A program made the translations under genes and the position numbers. This document shows, piece after piece, positions 15,843 to 24,516 of a stretch of 64,000 nucleotides of DNA (position 1 is the first letter of the stretch; the number at the start of each line of letters is the position of its first letter). Origin of the DNA: Paenibacillus xylaniclasticus (GTDB lineage: Bacteria > Bacillota > Bacilli > Paenibacillales > Paenibacillaceae); assembly GCF_004001065.1 (NCBI RefSeq), contig NZ_BIML01000007.1:1-64000 (forward strand), written 5' to 3'. The notes below the pieces were generated by a model, which was not told the origin of the DNA, searched no databases, and saw only the letters and a list, made by a program, of their open reading frames with translations.

Positions 15843-16772
15843 ATGGAGAGTCCCGGTCATTCTGAGCCTCTTAGGGATGCTATCGGTATGGTTCAAGTAT
15901 GGAGACCGGATTCGCCAGAGGAAGCGTGGCGGCTGAAACGGCAATACGGCAAGCATGCCAGCTATGCGGCAGGTGGCACATGGCTGCGAACAAGCTGGGA
16001 ATCAGGGAGCTCCTTCCCTCCGCTTCATTTAATCAGCCTGGATAAAATCGCTGCGCTTCGCACGATTCAAATTCGGCAGCCGATGACGGATGCTGCGCCG
16101 AGGGTGCTGCGTATTGGCGCAGCGGCACCGTTATCTGTCATCGAACATCATACCGATATTCAGAGCCAGGCTCCGCTGCTTGCTATGGCTGCGAATAGCG
16201 TGGCGGCGCCGTCGGTACGCCGACAGGCAACGATCGGCGGCAATGTCATGACTCGCAGCGGTGATCTTATTCCGGCCCTGCTAGCTCTAGATGCCGTAAT
16301 CATTCTGTACAGCAATGGTCGTTATGAGCGGCGCCCTCTTGCACAATGGCTTACTACGGACGGCGGCGACCGGGATCGGCTAACGATCAGCTTCGAAATC
16401 GGACTATTGAAAGGTCGAGACTGCTGGTACCGCAAGCTTGGCCGTCGAGAGGCGTTCACGCCATCCGTTCTGACGATTGCTTGTGCTTATAGAGTGGATG
16501 CAAGCTCCGGGGTGTTGTCGGATGTAAGATTGGCTGTTGGCGGCGCGGGTATGGTACCGGTTCGGCTGTATGATGCGGAAACGGCGGCTGAAAGCGGCAC
16601 TTCCGTCTCTTGTGTCTATACAGCCGTTCGGAGGGGAATTCCGTCCGTAGCTGATGATTATGCAGGCGCAGCCTATAGAAGAATGGCTGCAGCTAACGTC
16701 ATTGCGGCCGAGCTCGATCGTGTGTACGGCCGCCGAAGGGGGGAGCGGGCGAATGGAGGAGTCAAGCACTAA
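15843..16772 (+). CDS. pucC: Xanthine dehydrogenase FAD-binding subunit (PucC/CoxM type)
   Basis: Flavoprotein subunit passing electrons from the 2Fe-2S subunit to NAD or another acceptor, 309 residues. The PCMH-type FAD domain has YAAGGTWLRT near the N-terminus and the central SVAAPSVRRQATIGGNVMTRSGDLIPALLALDA, with the FAD-contacting glycines and NV. The C-terminal CO-dehydrogenase flavoprotein domain includes YRKLGRREAFTPSVLTIAC and AVGGAGMVPVRL. The start is ATG after GGAGGAGG. It overlaps the molybdenum subunit gene by 20 bases. Slightly longer than the 277-residue B. subtilis PucC that I recall. Confidence 0.9.
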   Translation: MESPGHSEPLRDAIGMVQVWRPDSPEEAWRLKRQYGKHASYAAGGTWLRTSWESGSSFPPLHLISLDKIAALRTIQIRQPMTDAAPRVLRIGAAAPLSVIEHHTDIQSQAPLLAMAANSVAAPSVRRQATIGGNVMTRSGDLIPALLALDAVIILYSNGRYERRPLAQWLTTDGGDRDRLTISFEIGLLKGRDCWYRKLGRREAFTPSVLTIACAYRVDASSGVLSDVRLAVGGAGMVPVRLYDAETAAESGTSVSCVYTAVRRGIPSVADDYAGAAYRRMAAANVIAAELDRVYGRRRGERANGGVKH

Positions 16773-19158
16773 TCCCCTCGGCATAAGAGCTATTCCGCCT
16801 GACCGAATCACCAAGCGGCGGGGTGAAGGTCAATGGATGGAGCGTCCGGATGGAGCGGCCAAGGCGTCGGGTAAGCTTGTATATTTGACCGACATGAAGA
16901 GGGAAGGAATGCTGTACGGAAAAGTGCTGCGCAGCTGCTACCCGCATGCGAGACTTCTGCATGTGGATGTATCGGCTGCGGCAGCAATGCCCGGAGTGCA
17001 TGCTGTATTGACAGCAGATGACGTGCCGGGGCTGAACGGTTACGGCATCGTAACACAGGACATACCAGTATTTTGCACCGACCGGGTCCGGCATATAGGC
17101 GATGTCATTGCTGCTGTAGCGGCAGATACACCGGAGCTGGCGGCTGCAGCATTGTCAGCGATACGGGTGCAGTATGACCCGCTTCCCGTAATCGATAACC
17201 CGGATCGCGCGCTGCAGCCAGATGCGCCGCTGCTGCATGAAGGAGGCAATGTGCTAGCCCGAACCTGCTATGTATCCGGCGATGCCGAGGCGGCATTCGA
17301 GCGATGCGAGGTGATCGTAGAAGAAGAGTATGTAACCCCAAGGCAGCTGCATCTTTACATGGAGACGGAAGGCGGATTGTTCGTGCCCGAGGAGGACGGC
17401 CGGCTTACGGTCTATTCGCCCACGCAGCATGGCTATAAGGATCGGCTGCAATTATCGCGGATATTGGCGGTGCCGCAGGAATCGATTCGGGTCGTCTCTA
17501 GCCCAATCGGCGGCTCGTTCGGCGGCAAGGATGAGCTGAATGTACAGCCTTACGGCGCTTTGCTGGCGATGCGTACGGGCAAGCCAGTGAAGATGCACAA
17601 CAGCCGCCGCGAATCGATCCGCTCCAGCATTAAGCGGCATCCGATGCGAATTCGGATGAAGACGGGAGCGGATAAGGATGGACGTATTATTGCTCATCGT
17701 GCCGACATCGTCGCGGATACCGGAGCATACGTAACGTTGGGGCGGGAAGTGCTGCAGTTTGCGACGGAGCATGCGACGGGCCCCTATCGAATTCCGAATG
17801 TTCGAATTGAAGGACTAAGCGTATTTACGAACAATGGCGTGGCGGGAGAATTCCGCGGATTTGGCGGCAATCAGGTTATATTCGCGGTAGAAGGTCAGAT
17901 TGACCGACTCGCAGATCGTCTCGGACTCGATGCGTGGGAGCTGAGGCGGCGTAATTTGCGGGAGCAAGACGATCCAGGGCCGCTTGGGCAGACGATTGCA
18001 CCGACCGACGGAGCCCGCCAAGTATGGGAGGCAGCGCTTCGCTCTCCTCTTATGGCGAAGCGAGGCGGCTCTACTCAAGGAGCGGAGTCCTGGCAGCTTC
18101 GCGGCGTCGGTGCAGCGCTCGTCATGCATGGAGGGGGGCTTGGCTACGGGATTCCTGATCCAGCGGGCGGACGGCTTCGCTTGGCGGCCGATGGTAAACT
18201 GGAGGCTCAATTCGGGTTTGAGGAATTCGGTCAAGGCATAATTTCCGTGCTGACGCTGCTGGTACAGGAGCATTTCGGCTGTGCGGAAGACGATATCCGT
18301 ATCGTGATTGGCGATACTGACGCTGTTCCACATACGGGCTCTGCCACAGCATCGAGAGCGACGGCGATGGCGTGGCAGGCGATGCGGCACCTAGCGCCTC
18401 CGTTCATTGAATCCATGCTCCGCAAAGCAGCACAATTGCTCGGCTGCAGCTGCAATGAATTAGAGACAGGCCAAGGCGGGATATGGCGGACGGATGCCTC
18501 TCATCCATTGTGGGACTGCCAATCGGAACGGATGTCACAGCCGTCAAATTCGCTTAGCTGCAAGAAACTAGCGTTAACGTACGGTCAGCTGGCGGAGGCG
18601 CTGACGGAGCCGCTTATTCAAGAGACGGCATTTGATTTCCCGATCACGCCTACGGAATCGGCAGCAGTCGGTGCTCATTTTCTGTACAGCTATGCTTCGG
18701 TCGTTGCGGAGGTTGAGGTTGACCTGTTGACCGGCAAAGTACGTGTGCTTCGGACCGATCACGCAGTAGCTGCAGGTCCGGTCGTGAATCCGATGGGCTT
18801 CCTCGGTCAGATTGAAGGTGGAAGCGTAATGGCGCTAGGGTTTACGTTGACCGAAGAGGTCGTGATGGATGAAGGCTGTTACGTCCGGGGGCAGCTCGAC
18901 AGCTATATGATCCCGACCATCCGTGACATTCCTCGGCAGGTCTCTGTAGAGGCAATAGAGGAGCTGCCGGAGGGGGATTCGTTCGGTCCACGCGGTGTCG
19001 GCGAGATCGGCACGGTTGGCTTGGCTCCAGCTATCGCAGCAGCGGTGAGAAGCGCCTGCGGCAGTTGGATCAACAAGCTGCCCATTCGTCCTGAACAGCT
19101 CATTCGGCCCTATCATACAGCGAGGCAGCATAGGGAGGGAGGAGATTGGAATGATTGA
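16753..19158 (+). CDS. pucD: Xanthine dehydrogenase molybdenum-binding subunit (PucD/XdhA type)
   Basis: Catalytic subunit hydroxylating hypoxanthine and xanthine to urate, 801 residues from the ATG at 16753, which has GGGGGGAG upstream; an in-frame ATG at 16654 would lie deep inside the FAD gene. Cofactor contacts are seen in SSPIGGSFGGKDEL, NNGVAGEFRGFGGNQ and HTGSATASRATAMAW. The active-site glutamate is in GPRGVGEIGTVGLAP near the C-terminus. The AVAAGPVVNPMGFLGQIEGG stretch is typical of the family. The gene is flanked by overlapping genes for the two electron-transfer subunits, so the complex is the three-subunit, prokaryotic type. Confidence 0.92.
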   Translation: MEESSTNPLGIRAIPPDRITKRRGEGQWMERPDGAAKASGKLVYLTDMKREGMLYGKVLRSCYPHARLLHVDVSAAAAMPGVHAVLTADDVPGLNGYGIVTQDIPVFCTDRVRHIGDVIAAVAADTPELAAAALSAIRVQYDPLPVIDNPDRALQPDAPLLHEGGNVLARTCYVSGDAEAAFERCEVIVEEEYVTPRQLHLYMETEGGLFVPEEDGRLTVYSPTQHGYKDRLQLSRILAVPQESIRVVSSPIGGSFGGKDELNVQPYGALLAMRTGKPVKMHNSRRESIRSSIKRHPMRIRMKTGADKDGRIIAHRADIVADTGAYVTLGREVLQFATEHATGPYRIPNVRIEGLSVFTNNGVAGEFRGFGGNQVIFAVEGQIDRLADRLGLDAWELRRRNLREQDDPGPLGQTIAPTDGARQVWEAALRSPLMAKRGGSTQGAESWQLRGVGAALVMHGGGLGYGIPDPAGGRLRLAADGKLEAQFGFEEFGQGIISVLTLLVQEHFGCAEDDIRIVIGDTDAVPHTGSATASRATAMAWQAMRHLAPPFIESMLRKAAQLLGCSCNELETGQGGIWRTDASHPLWDCQSERMSQPSNSLSCKKLALTYGQLAEALTEPLIQETAFDFPITPTESAAVGAHFLYSYASVVAEVEVDLLTGKVRVLRTDHAVAAGPVVNPMGFLGQIEGGSVMALGFTLTEEVVMDEGCYVRGQLDSYMIPTIRDIPRQVSVEAIEELPEGDSFGPRGVGEIGTVGLAPAIAAAVRSACGSWINKLPIRPEQLIRPYHTARQHREGGDWND

Positions 19159-19651
19159 AACGAGCTTCCGGCTGTCCTGTACGATTAACGGTGAACCGAT
19201 TGAGCGGCGTGTGCCGCCGACCCGCCGACTGCTCGATTTTATCCGGGAAGATATTGGGCTAACAGGCGTCAAGCCGGGGTGTGAGGTCGGGCGGTGCGGG
19301 GCTTGTATGGTTCTTGTCGATGGCGAGCCGATGAATGCTTGTCTGCTCATGGCTTACCAGTGTGAAGGACGCTCCATCGTTACGATTGAAGGGGTGTCTG
19401 GCAGCGGTGATAACGAAGCTGCTAAGCCTCATCCTATTCAGCGGGCGATTGTAGCGGAAGGGGGATTACAGTGCGGTTATTGTACGCCGGGCATCGTCAT
19501 CAGCTTGGCTGGTCTGCTTGAACAAACCGTTTCTCCATCAAGGGAGCAGATTGAAGAAGCGCTTAGCGGCAACCTGTGCCGTTGTACCGGCTATGAAGGA
19601 ATTATTAGAGCGGTGATGCGAGTTTCATCCCATCTAGATCCGACATCATGA
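19151..19651 (+). CDS. pucE: Xanthine dehydrogenase 2Fe-2S subunit (PucE/CoxS type)
   Basis: Small iron-sulfur subunit, 166 residues, carrying two 2Fe-2S clusters. The plant-type cluster ligands are in [11 protein letters not shown] with a further Cys in [11 protein letters not shown]; the second cluster ligands are in [10 protein letters not shown] and [11 protein letters not shown]. It transfers electrons from molybdenum to FAD. The start at 19151 follows GGAGGAG and overlaps the molybdenum subunit gene by 8 bases. Usual family length is 155-175. Confidence 0.95.
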   Translation: MIETSFRLSCTINGEPIERRVPPTRRLLDFIREDIGLTGVKPGCEVGRCGACMVLVDGEPMNACLLMAYQCEGRSIVTIEGVSGSGDNEAAKPHPIQRAIVAEGGLQCGYCTPGIVISLAGLLEQTVSPSREQIEEALSGNLCRCTGYEGIIRAVMRVSSHLDPTS

Positions 19652-19727
19652 ACGCGTTTTGACCGATGCTGCGGCCAGCCTATACAGACAGCGGTAATCG
19701 GCTCTAACACGGGAGGGGAGAGCGGAT

Positions 19728-20870
19728 ATGAAGAAATGGATGCTGTTACTCATCATGGTTATACTCGCATTCACTGCAGCGTGTTCCAAGGAGTCTTCGA
19801 AGAAGGAGACGCCATCGGATGCGAGCGGAACGACGGCGGAGGAGCCGGCGCAGACGAGTACGGAAGCGGTTGGCAAGAAGCCGCGTGTTGCGTTCGTCTA
19901 TATCGGCGTACCGGGCGACGGTGGTTGGACGTATCAGCATGATCTCGGCCGGCAGGCTGTTGATGAGAAGTTCGGCATCAAGTCGACGACCGTCGAGAAT
20001 GTGCCGGAGGGACCGGATGCGCAGCGCATATTCGAGGAGCTGGCGCAGAAGAACGACATTGTCTTCGGAACAAGCTTCGGGTATATGGATGCGATGGTTA
20101 ATGCGGCAGCGAAATATCCGAATGTGAAGTTCGCTCATGCAACGGGGTATAAGACGGCGGATAATTTATCCACTTATGCGGGACGCGGATATCAGACCGG
20201 CTTTCTCTCCGGCATGGCTGCTGGAAAAATAACCAAAAACAATAAAATCGGCTACGCGGCAGCATTCCCGATACCGGAAGTCATCTATACCATCAATGCA
20301 TTCACGCTTGGTGCGCAGAGCGTTAATCCGGATGCGACCGTACAGGTCGTATGGACGAATACGTGGTTCGATCCGGCAGTCGAGCGGCAGGCCGCTATCA
20401 GCTTGCTTGATCAGGGAGTAGATGTATTGGCGAACTATCAAGATTCGCCGGCGGGCATTCAAGCGGCTGCGGAACGGAACGTCTATGGTCTGGGCAACGA
20501 TTCGGATATGAACAAATATGCGCCGGATTATTATTTGACCAATCCGACTTGGAATTGGGCGCCTTATTATATCGATCAAGTGCAGCAGGTCGTTGACGGG
20601 ACGTGGCAATCGTCCAGCTATTGGGGCTCGATTGCCGATGGCGTTGCAGACATCGCGCCATTCGGTATCAGCGTTCCACAAGATGTCCGTGACTTGATCG
20701 AGGCGAAGAAGAAAGAAATTATTGACGGCACATATCAAGTGTTCTCCGGACCGATTATCGACCAGGATGGCAATGAGAAAGCAGCGGCTGGCACCGTGCT
20801 GACCGACGAGGATATTCATAATATGATGTGGTTCGTTCAAGGAGTAAGCGGTACGATTCCTAAATCTTAA
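19728..20870 (+). CDS. BMP-family substrate-binding lipoprotein, probably nucleoside/purine
   Basis: Extracytoplasmic solute-binding lipoprotein, 380 residues. Signal peptide MKKWMLLLIMVILAFTAAC with lipobox Cys19, then a Ser/Glu/Thr-rich linker to about residue 48, then the basic-membrane-protein (PnrA-like) periplasmic-binding fold starting PRVAFVYIGVPGDGGWTYQHDLGR. BMP proteins with known ligands bind nucleosides. The gene lies in a purine catabolism locus, 76 bases after pucE and 14 before the Rieske gene. No permease or ATPase genes of an ABC importer are found in the window, so it must use components encoded elsewhere or have a sensory role. GGGAGGGGAG precedes the start. Confidence 0.85.
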   Translation: MKKWMLLLIMVILAFTAACSKESSKKETPSDASGTTAEEPAQTSTEAVGKKPRVAFVYIGVPGDGGWTYQHDLGRQAVDEKFGIKSTTVENVPEGPDAQRIFEELAQKNDIVFGTSFGYMDAMVNAAAKYPNVKFAHATGYKTADNLSTYAGRGYQTGFLSGMAAGKITKNNKIGYAAAFPIPEVIYTINAFTLGAQSVNPDATVQVVWTNTWFDPAVERQAAISLLDQGVDVLANYQDSPAGIQAAAERNVYGLGNDSDMNKYAPDYYLTNPTWNWAPYYIDQVQQVVDGTWQSSSYWGSIADGVADIAPFGISVPQDVRDLIEAKKKEIIDGTYQVFSGPIIDQDGNEKAAAGTVLTDEDIHNMMWFVQGVSGTIPKS

Positions 20871-20884
20871 GAGGGTGAAAGGCT

Positions 20885-21862
20885 ATGCTCCGATACGATT
20901 CTGCGCTGCACGATCAGTGGCATCCTGCTGCCTTGTCCGAGCATGTCGCCAAGAAGCCTGTTCCTGTTACGGTGCTTGGCGAAGCTGTCGTCTTGTTCCG
21001 CTCAGAGGCTGGAGTCCGAGCGCTGCGCGATCTATGCGTTCACCGCGGAGTGCCGCTGTCGCTCGGTATGGTCAATCAGGGAGAGCTGGTGTGCGCTTAT
21101 CATGGCTGGCGGTATGATAGCGAGGGTCGCTGCGTCTGCATTCCATCGCTGTCGGCAGGACAGACGATCCCGCCCAAGGCGAGAACCCAATCGTACGCCT
21201 GTATGGAGCTGTATGGGGTGATCTGGATCTGTCTGTCTGAGCCCCGGACGCCTATGCCTCCGATTTACGGACGAATCGATGACAAATTGCTAGCGATTCG
21301 AATGGGACCTTATCCGGTAAAAGCTACTGCCCCGCGTGTAATCGAGAATTTTCTTGACGTCTCGCATCTGATGTTCGTCCATGAAGGGCTGCTCGGCGAT
21401 CCGGAGCACGCCGAAATTAACGATTACTCCGTGCATGCAGCCGGAGAGGGGCTGAGAACAGATGAAATTGTTGTGTATCAGCCCGACCCGGACGGGCGGG
21501 GCCTCGGCGTATATAACCGGTACATCTATGAAATATTCAGTCCGTTATGCGTGAAGCTGTTCAAGCAGCCAACCGACAAGGATGAGCAGTTCCATTTGTT
21601 TCTCGTCGTTCTGCCGGAGACCGAGACGACTTGCACAGCCTTCATGCTGCAGTATCGCAATTATGCGGCAGACGTTCCGGATCGTGTTTTCGTCGACTTT
21701 CAAAATCGGCTGCTTGAGCAGGATCGGATTATTGTAGAAGCGCAGCAGCCGGAGCTGCTGCCGCTCGACCTTCAGGCGGAGCTGCATCTAAGATGCGATC
21801 GACTAAGCATTGCTTACCGTCGGATGCTGAAGGAGCTCGGCGTGACGATCGGCACCGCATAG
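20885..21862 (+). CDS. Rieske non-heme iron oxygenase, oxygenase component
   Basis: 325-residue Rieske-type ring-hydroxylating/demethylating oxygenase. The 2Fe-2S cluster ligands are Cys51, His53, Cys70 and His73 (CVHRG ... CAYHGW). The mononuclear iron site begins ENFLDVSHLMFVHEG, with Asp158, His161 and His166. No reductase gene is adjacent. Lying between the BMP lipoprotein and uricase genes, it probably acts on a purine. Relatives known from purine metabolism include HpxD of Klebsiella (hypoxanthine oxidation) and the bacterial methylxanthine N-demethylases; vanillate O-demethylase-like enzymes are the alternative. The sequence does not decide among these. GAGGGTGAAAGG precedes the ATG. 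Confidence 0.85.
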   Translation: MLRYDSALHDQWHPAALSEHVAKKPVPVTVLGEAVVLFRSEAGVRALRDLCVHRGVPLSLGMVNQGELVCAYHGWRYDSEGRCVCIPSLSAGQTIPPKARTQSYACMELYGVIWICLSEPRTPMPPIYGRIDDKLLAIRMGPYPVKATAPRVIENFLDVSHLMFVHEGLLGDPEHAEINDYSVHAAGEGLRTDEIVVYQPDPDGRGLGVYNRYIYEIFSPLCVKLFKQPTDKDEQFHLFLVVLPETETTCTAFMLQYRNYAADVPDRVFVDFQNRLLEQDRIIVEAQQPELLPLDLQAELHLRCDRLSIAYRRMLKELGVTIGTA

Positions 21863-21903
21863 GTGGCCGCTTAATCGCTATTACGAATAGGGAGTGATGC
21901 CGC

Positions 21904-22884
21904 ATGTTCATGGACCGTGGATTGATGTATGGCAAGGGCGATGTATTCGTCTACCGAACCTATGCGACGCCGCTGCAGGGAGTGACACCGATTCCGGAGT
22001 CAGCTTACGTGGGGGATGATAATGTTATCTTCGCCTGGAATGTGAACGTAGCGCTCGGAGGTGAAGCTTTCCGCTCTTCTTTCGTAGATGGGGATAATGC
22101 GTTGGTTGTGGCTACCGATTCTATGAAAAATTTTATACTGCGCCATGCCGCCAATTTCGAAGGAAGTACAATTGAATCGTTCCTGTATGTGATGGCGGCA
22201 AGGTTCATGAACCGGTACAGCCATGTCGACGAGGTAGAGCTCAGCGCTGAACGGCTGCCATTCGATCCTGTGGCAATAGGGACAGGCAGCAGCGTTACGG
22301 CAAGTCCGCTCGTATTCCGCCGGTCCCGCAATGAGCGGACAACAGCAGCAATCCGGATGAAGCGAACGCCGTCCGGACCGCTCATTACAGCGCTTCAAGG
22401 CGGGCTTGTCGGCGTTCAGCTCATTAAAGTGAAGGGAAGCTCGTTCGCAGGCTTTATACGCGATGAATATACGACGCTGCCGGAGACGAGCGACCGTCCG
22501 CTATTCATCTATTTGAATCTCACTTGGACCTATGACGACTTTGACGATGCTATTGGAGGAGATATGTCCCGCTATGTGCCGGCAGAGCAGATTGGAGACA
22601 TCGTGCAGACTGTATTCCACGAGGTGGTTTCTCCTTCGATTCAGCACTTGCTTCATCTAATCGGACTACGAATATTAGAACGATTCCCGCAGCTAGCTGC
22701 CATTTCATTCGAGTCGAATAACCGGACTTGGGAGACGGTCGTCGAGCAGGCTGTAACGGGTGAGGGAGCTGTCTATACAGAGCCACGTCCGCCGTACGGT
22801 TTCCAGCGTTATTCGATGACAAGGAGCGAAGCGGATGAATACAGGCAAAATTACGACACACGCATTAGATCTTCGGCTCGCTAA
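21904..22884 (+). CDS. pucL: Factor-independent urate hydroxylase (uricase)
   Basis: Oxidises urate with oxygen to 5-hydroxyisourate, cofactor-free. The 326-residue protein is complete: YGKGDVFVYRTYATPL with the catalytic Lys/Thr region near the N-terminus, ATDSMKNFILRHAANFEGSTIESFLYVMAARF, and the tandem tunnelling-fold core extending to ERFPQLAAISFESNNRTW near residue 275. Unlike B. subtilis PucL, which is fused to an OHCU decarboxylase domain, this is the uricase part alone. Its 3' end overlaps the HIU hydrolase gene by 50 bases in another frame, which couples the two consecutive steps. Confidence 0.93.
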   Translation: MFMDRGLMYGKGDVFVYRTYATPLQGVTPIPESAYVGDDNVIFAWNVNVALGGEAFRSSFVDGDNALVVATDSMKNFILRHAANFEGSTIESFLYVMAARFMNRYSHVDEVELSAERLPFDPVAIGTGSSVTASPLVFRRSRNERTTAAIRMKRTPSGPLITALQGGLVGVQLIKVKGSSFAGFIRDEYTTLPETSDRPLFIYLNLTWTYDDFDDAIGGDMSRYVPAEQIGDIVQTVFHEVVSPSIQHLLHLIGLRILERFPQLAAISFESNNRTWETVVEQAVTGEGAVYTEPRPPYGFQRYSMTRSEADEYRQNYDTRIRSSAR

Positions 22885-23194
22885 GCCGGCTGAAGGGCTG
22901 CAGGTCGAGCTATGGCGGGTGGAAGACGAATCGAGACGGCGGCTATCAACAGCCATATTGAATGCGGACGGCCGAGCCGATGAACCGCTTCTTGCCGGCG
23001 GTGTGATGCTGCAGGGAAACTACGAGCTGCAATTCCAGATTGGTTCATATTACATGGATAAAGCCGACGAGGCAGTAGATATGACGCCGTTTCAGACGGT
23101 TGTCATCCGGTTTCGTGTATTGGATGAAAGTCAGCACTATCACATCCCGTTATTGATAGCGCCTGGAGGTTACAGTACTTATCGCGGCAGCTGA
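22835..23194 (+). CDS. pucM: 5-hydroxyisourate hydrolase (transthyretin-like)
   Basis: Hydrolyses 5-hydroxyisourate to OHCU, the step after uricase. The 119-residue protein has the N-terminal ITTHALDLRLAKPAEG with the catalytic His, and the diagnostic C-terminal YRGS tetrapeptide preceded by HYHIPLLIAPGGYSTY. Length is typical (about 110-120). The start at 22835 lies within the uricase gene after AAGGAGCG. The next enzyme of the path, OHCU decarboxylase, is not encoded in this window. Confidence 0.95.
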   Translation: MNTGKITTHALDLRLAKPAEGLQVELWRVEDESRRRLSTAILNADGRADEPLLAGGVMLQGNYELQFQIGSYYMDKADEAVDMTPFQTVVIRFRVLDESQHYHIPLLIAPGGYSTYRGS

Positions 23195-23209
23195 CGGGAG
23201 GGGGATCGG

Positions 23210-24451
23210 ATGAATCCGCAGTTGAGCCTAGAGCAGCAGCTTCACAATCTACTGGAGTGGCTCGCTCATCACGGCGCCGATAGAGAAGGCGGCGTTACCC
23301 GCTTGCTATATTCTCCAGCATGGCAGAAAGCGCAGCGTGCGTTATTCGAACGGATGAAGGATGCTGGGCTTGCCCCTTACTTTGATGACGCAGGCAATCT
23401 GTTTGGGCGATTGGAGGGCACGGAACGTCCGGATGAGGTCGTGCTCACCGGATCTCACATTGATACCGTCCGCACCGGAGGATTATATGATGGGGCGCTT
23501 GGAGTTGCCGCAGGATTAAAGGCACTTCAGCGGCTGAAGGAGCGGTTCGGCAAGCCAAAGCGCACGCTGGAGGTCGTGTCTCTGTGCGAAGAGGAGGGGA
23601 GCCGATTTCCGGTCACGTTCTGGGGCTCGGGCAATATGACGGGGCGTTGGAATATGAGCCGCATTCCTGATGTAACCGATGATGAAGGAGTCAGCCTGTC
23701 GGCGGCAATGGAGGCTGCCGGCTTCGGTCCTGGCACTTACCGATCCTGCAGGCGCACCGATCTATACGCTTATATCGAGCTTCATATTGAGCAGGGTATG
23801 GTGCTGGAACGGCTCGGCCTGCCTGTCGGCATCGTACAAGGCATTGTCGGGCAAGTCCGATTAACGTTCGAGGTGTGCGGCGAGACGAATCATGCGGGAA
23901 CGACAAGGATGGGCTGGCGTAAGGATGCGCTTGCTGGTACAGCGGAGATGACGCTGGCGTTAGAACGGGAAGCGTTAGCTGCAGGCGATCCATTCGTGGC
24001 AACGGTTGGGAAGCTGGAAGTGGCTCCGAACGTTTCCAATGTTATTGCTGGAAGTGTCTTATTCACTGTAGATCTTCGTCATCCGGATGCCGATGCGCTG
24101 GAGTTGATGTCCCGTCGCATAGTGGAGATATTTTACGGCATTGCTGCTGCTAGATCGTTGAAGCTTTCGCATCGTCAATGGATGCATGCTGATCCGGTGC
24201 CGATGGACCCACGGCTGCAGTCGGAGCTGGAGTCGATCTGTCGACGCAAGCAGATTGGCTGCCACAGACTGTACAGCGGAGCGGGGCACGACGCTCAAAT
24301 TTTGAGTTCCATATGCCCGGCAGCGATGCTGTTCGTGCCAAGCCGATCTGGCATCAGTCACTCGCCGATGGAATACACCGATACATCTGACATCGCAGCT
24401 GGCACGGAGGTGCTCATGGAACTGTTGTACAGATTGGCGTATGCAGATTAA
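23210..24451 (+). CDS. pucF: Zn-dependent amidohydrolase, allantoate amidohydrolase type (PucF/AllC)
   Basis: M20-family hydantoinase/carbamoylase-type amidase, 413 residues. Metal-binding features are GSHIDTVRTGGLYDGALG, EEEGSRFPVTFWGSGNMTGR, ELHIEQGMVLE and the late SGAGHDAQ. The dimerisation insert contains GETNHAGTTRMGWRKDAL. In this context it should hydrolyse allantoate to ureidoglycine/ureidoglycolate, ammonia and CO2, as PucF does; beta-ureidopropionase and N-carbamoyl amino acid amidase are the alternatives. GGGAGGGGG precedes the start. It is the last gene of the operon. No allantoinase gene is present to supply allantoate. Confidence 0.87.
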   Translation: MNPQLSLEQQLHNLLEWLAHHGADREGGVTRLLYSPAWQKAQRALFERMKDAGLAPYFDDAGNLFGRLEGTERPDEVVLTGSHIDTVRTGGLYDGALGVAAGLKALQRLKERFGKPKRTLEVVSLCEEEGSRFPVTFWGSGNMTGRWNMSRIPDVTDDEGVSLSAAMEAAGFGPGTYRSCRRTDLYAYIELHIEQGMVLERLGLPVGIVQGIVGQVRLTFEVCGETNHAGTTRMGWRKDALAGTAEMTLALEREALAAGDPFVATVGKLEVAPNVSNVIAGSVLFTVDLRHPDADALELMSRRIVEIFYGIAAARSLKLSHRQWMHADPVPMDPRLQSELESICRRKQIGCHRLYSGAGHDAQILSSICPAAMLFVPSRSGISHSPMEYTDTSDIAAGTEVLMELLYRLAYAD

Positions 24452-24456
24452 TAGAA

Positions 24457-24505
24457 GAAGCTTCCGGATTGTCTGAAGCCAGATGTCCAGGAAGCTTTTT
24501 TTTAC
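24457..24505 (+). terminator. Terminator of the purine operon
   Basis: AAGCTTCC (24458-24465) pairs with GGAAGCTT (24490-24497), followed by a run of T residues. It lies between the convergent pucF-type and methyltransferase genes. Confidence 0.8.
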
Positions 24506-24516
24506 AACAACTTTTA

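Noticed and set aside
16654-16752. N-terminal extension of the molybdenum subunit of xanthine dehydrogenase
   Set aside because: It would overlap the FAD subunit gene by more than 100 bases and has no ribosome binding site. The start at 16753 has a strong one.
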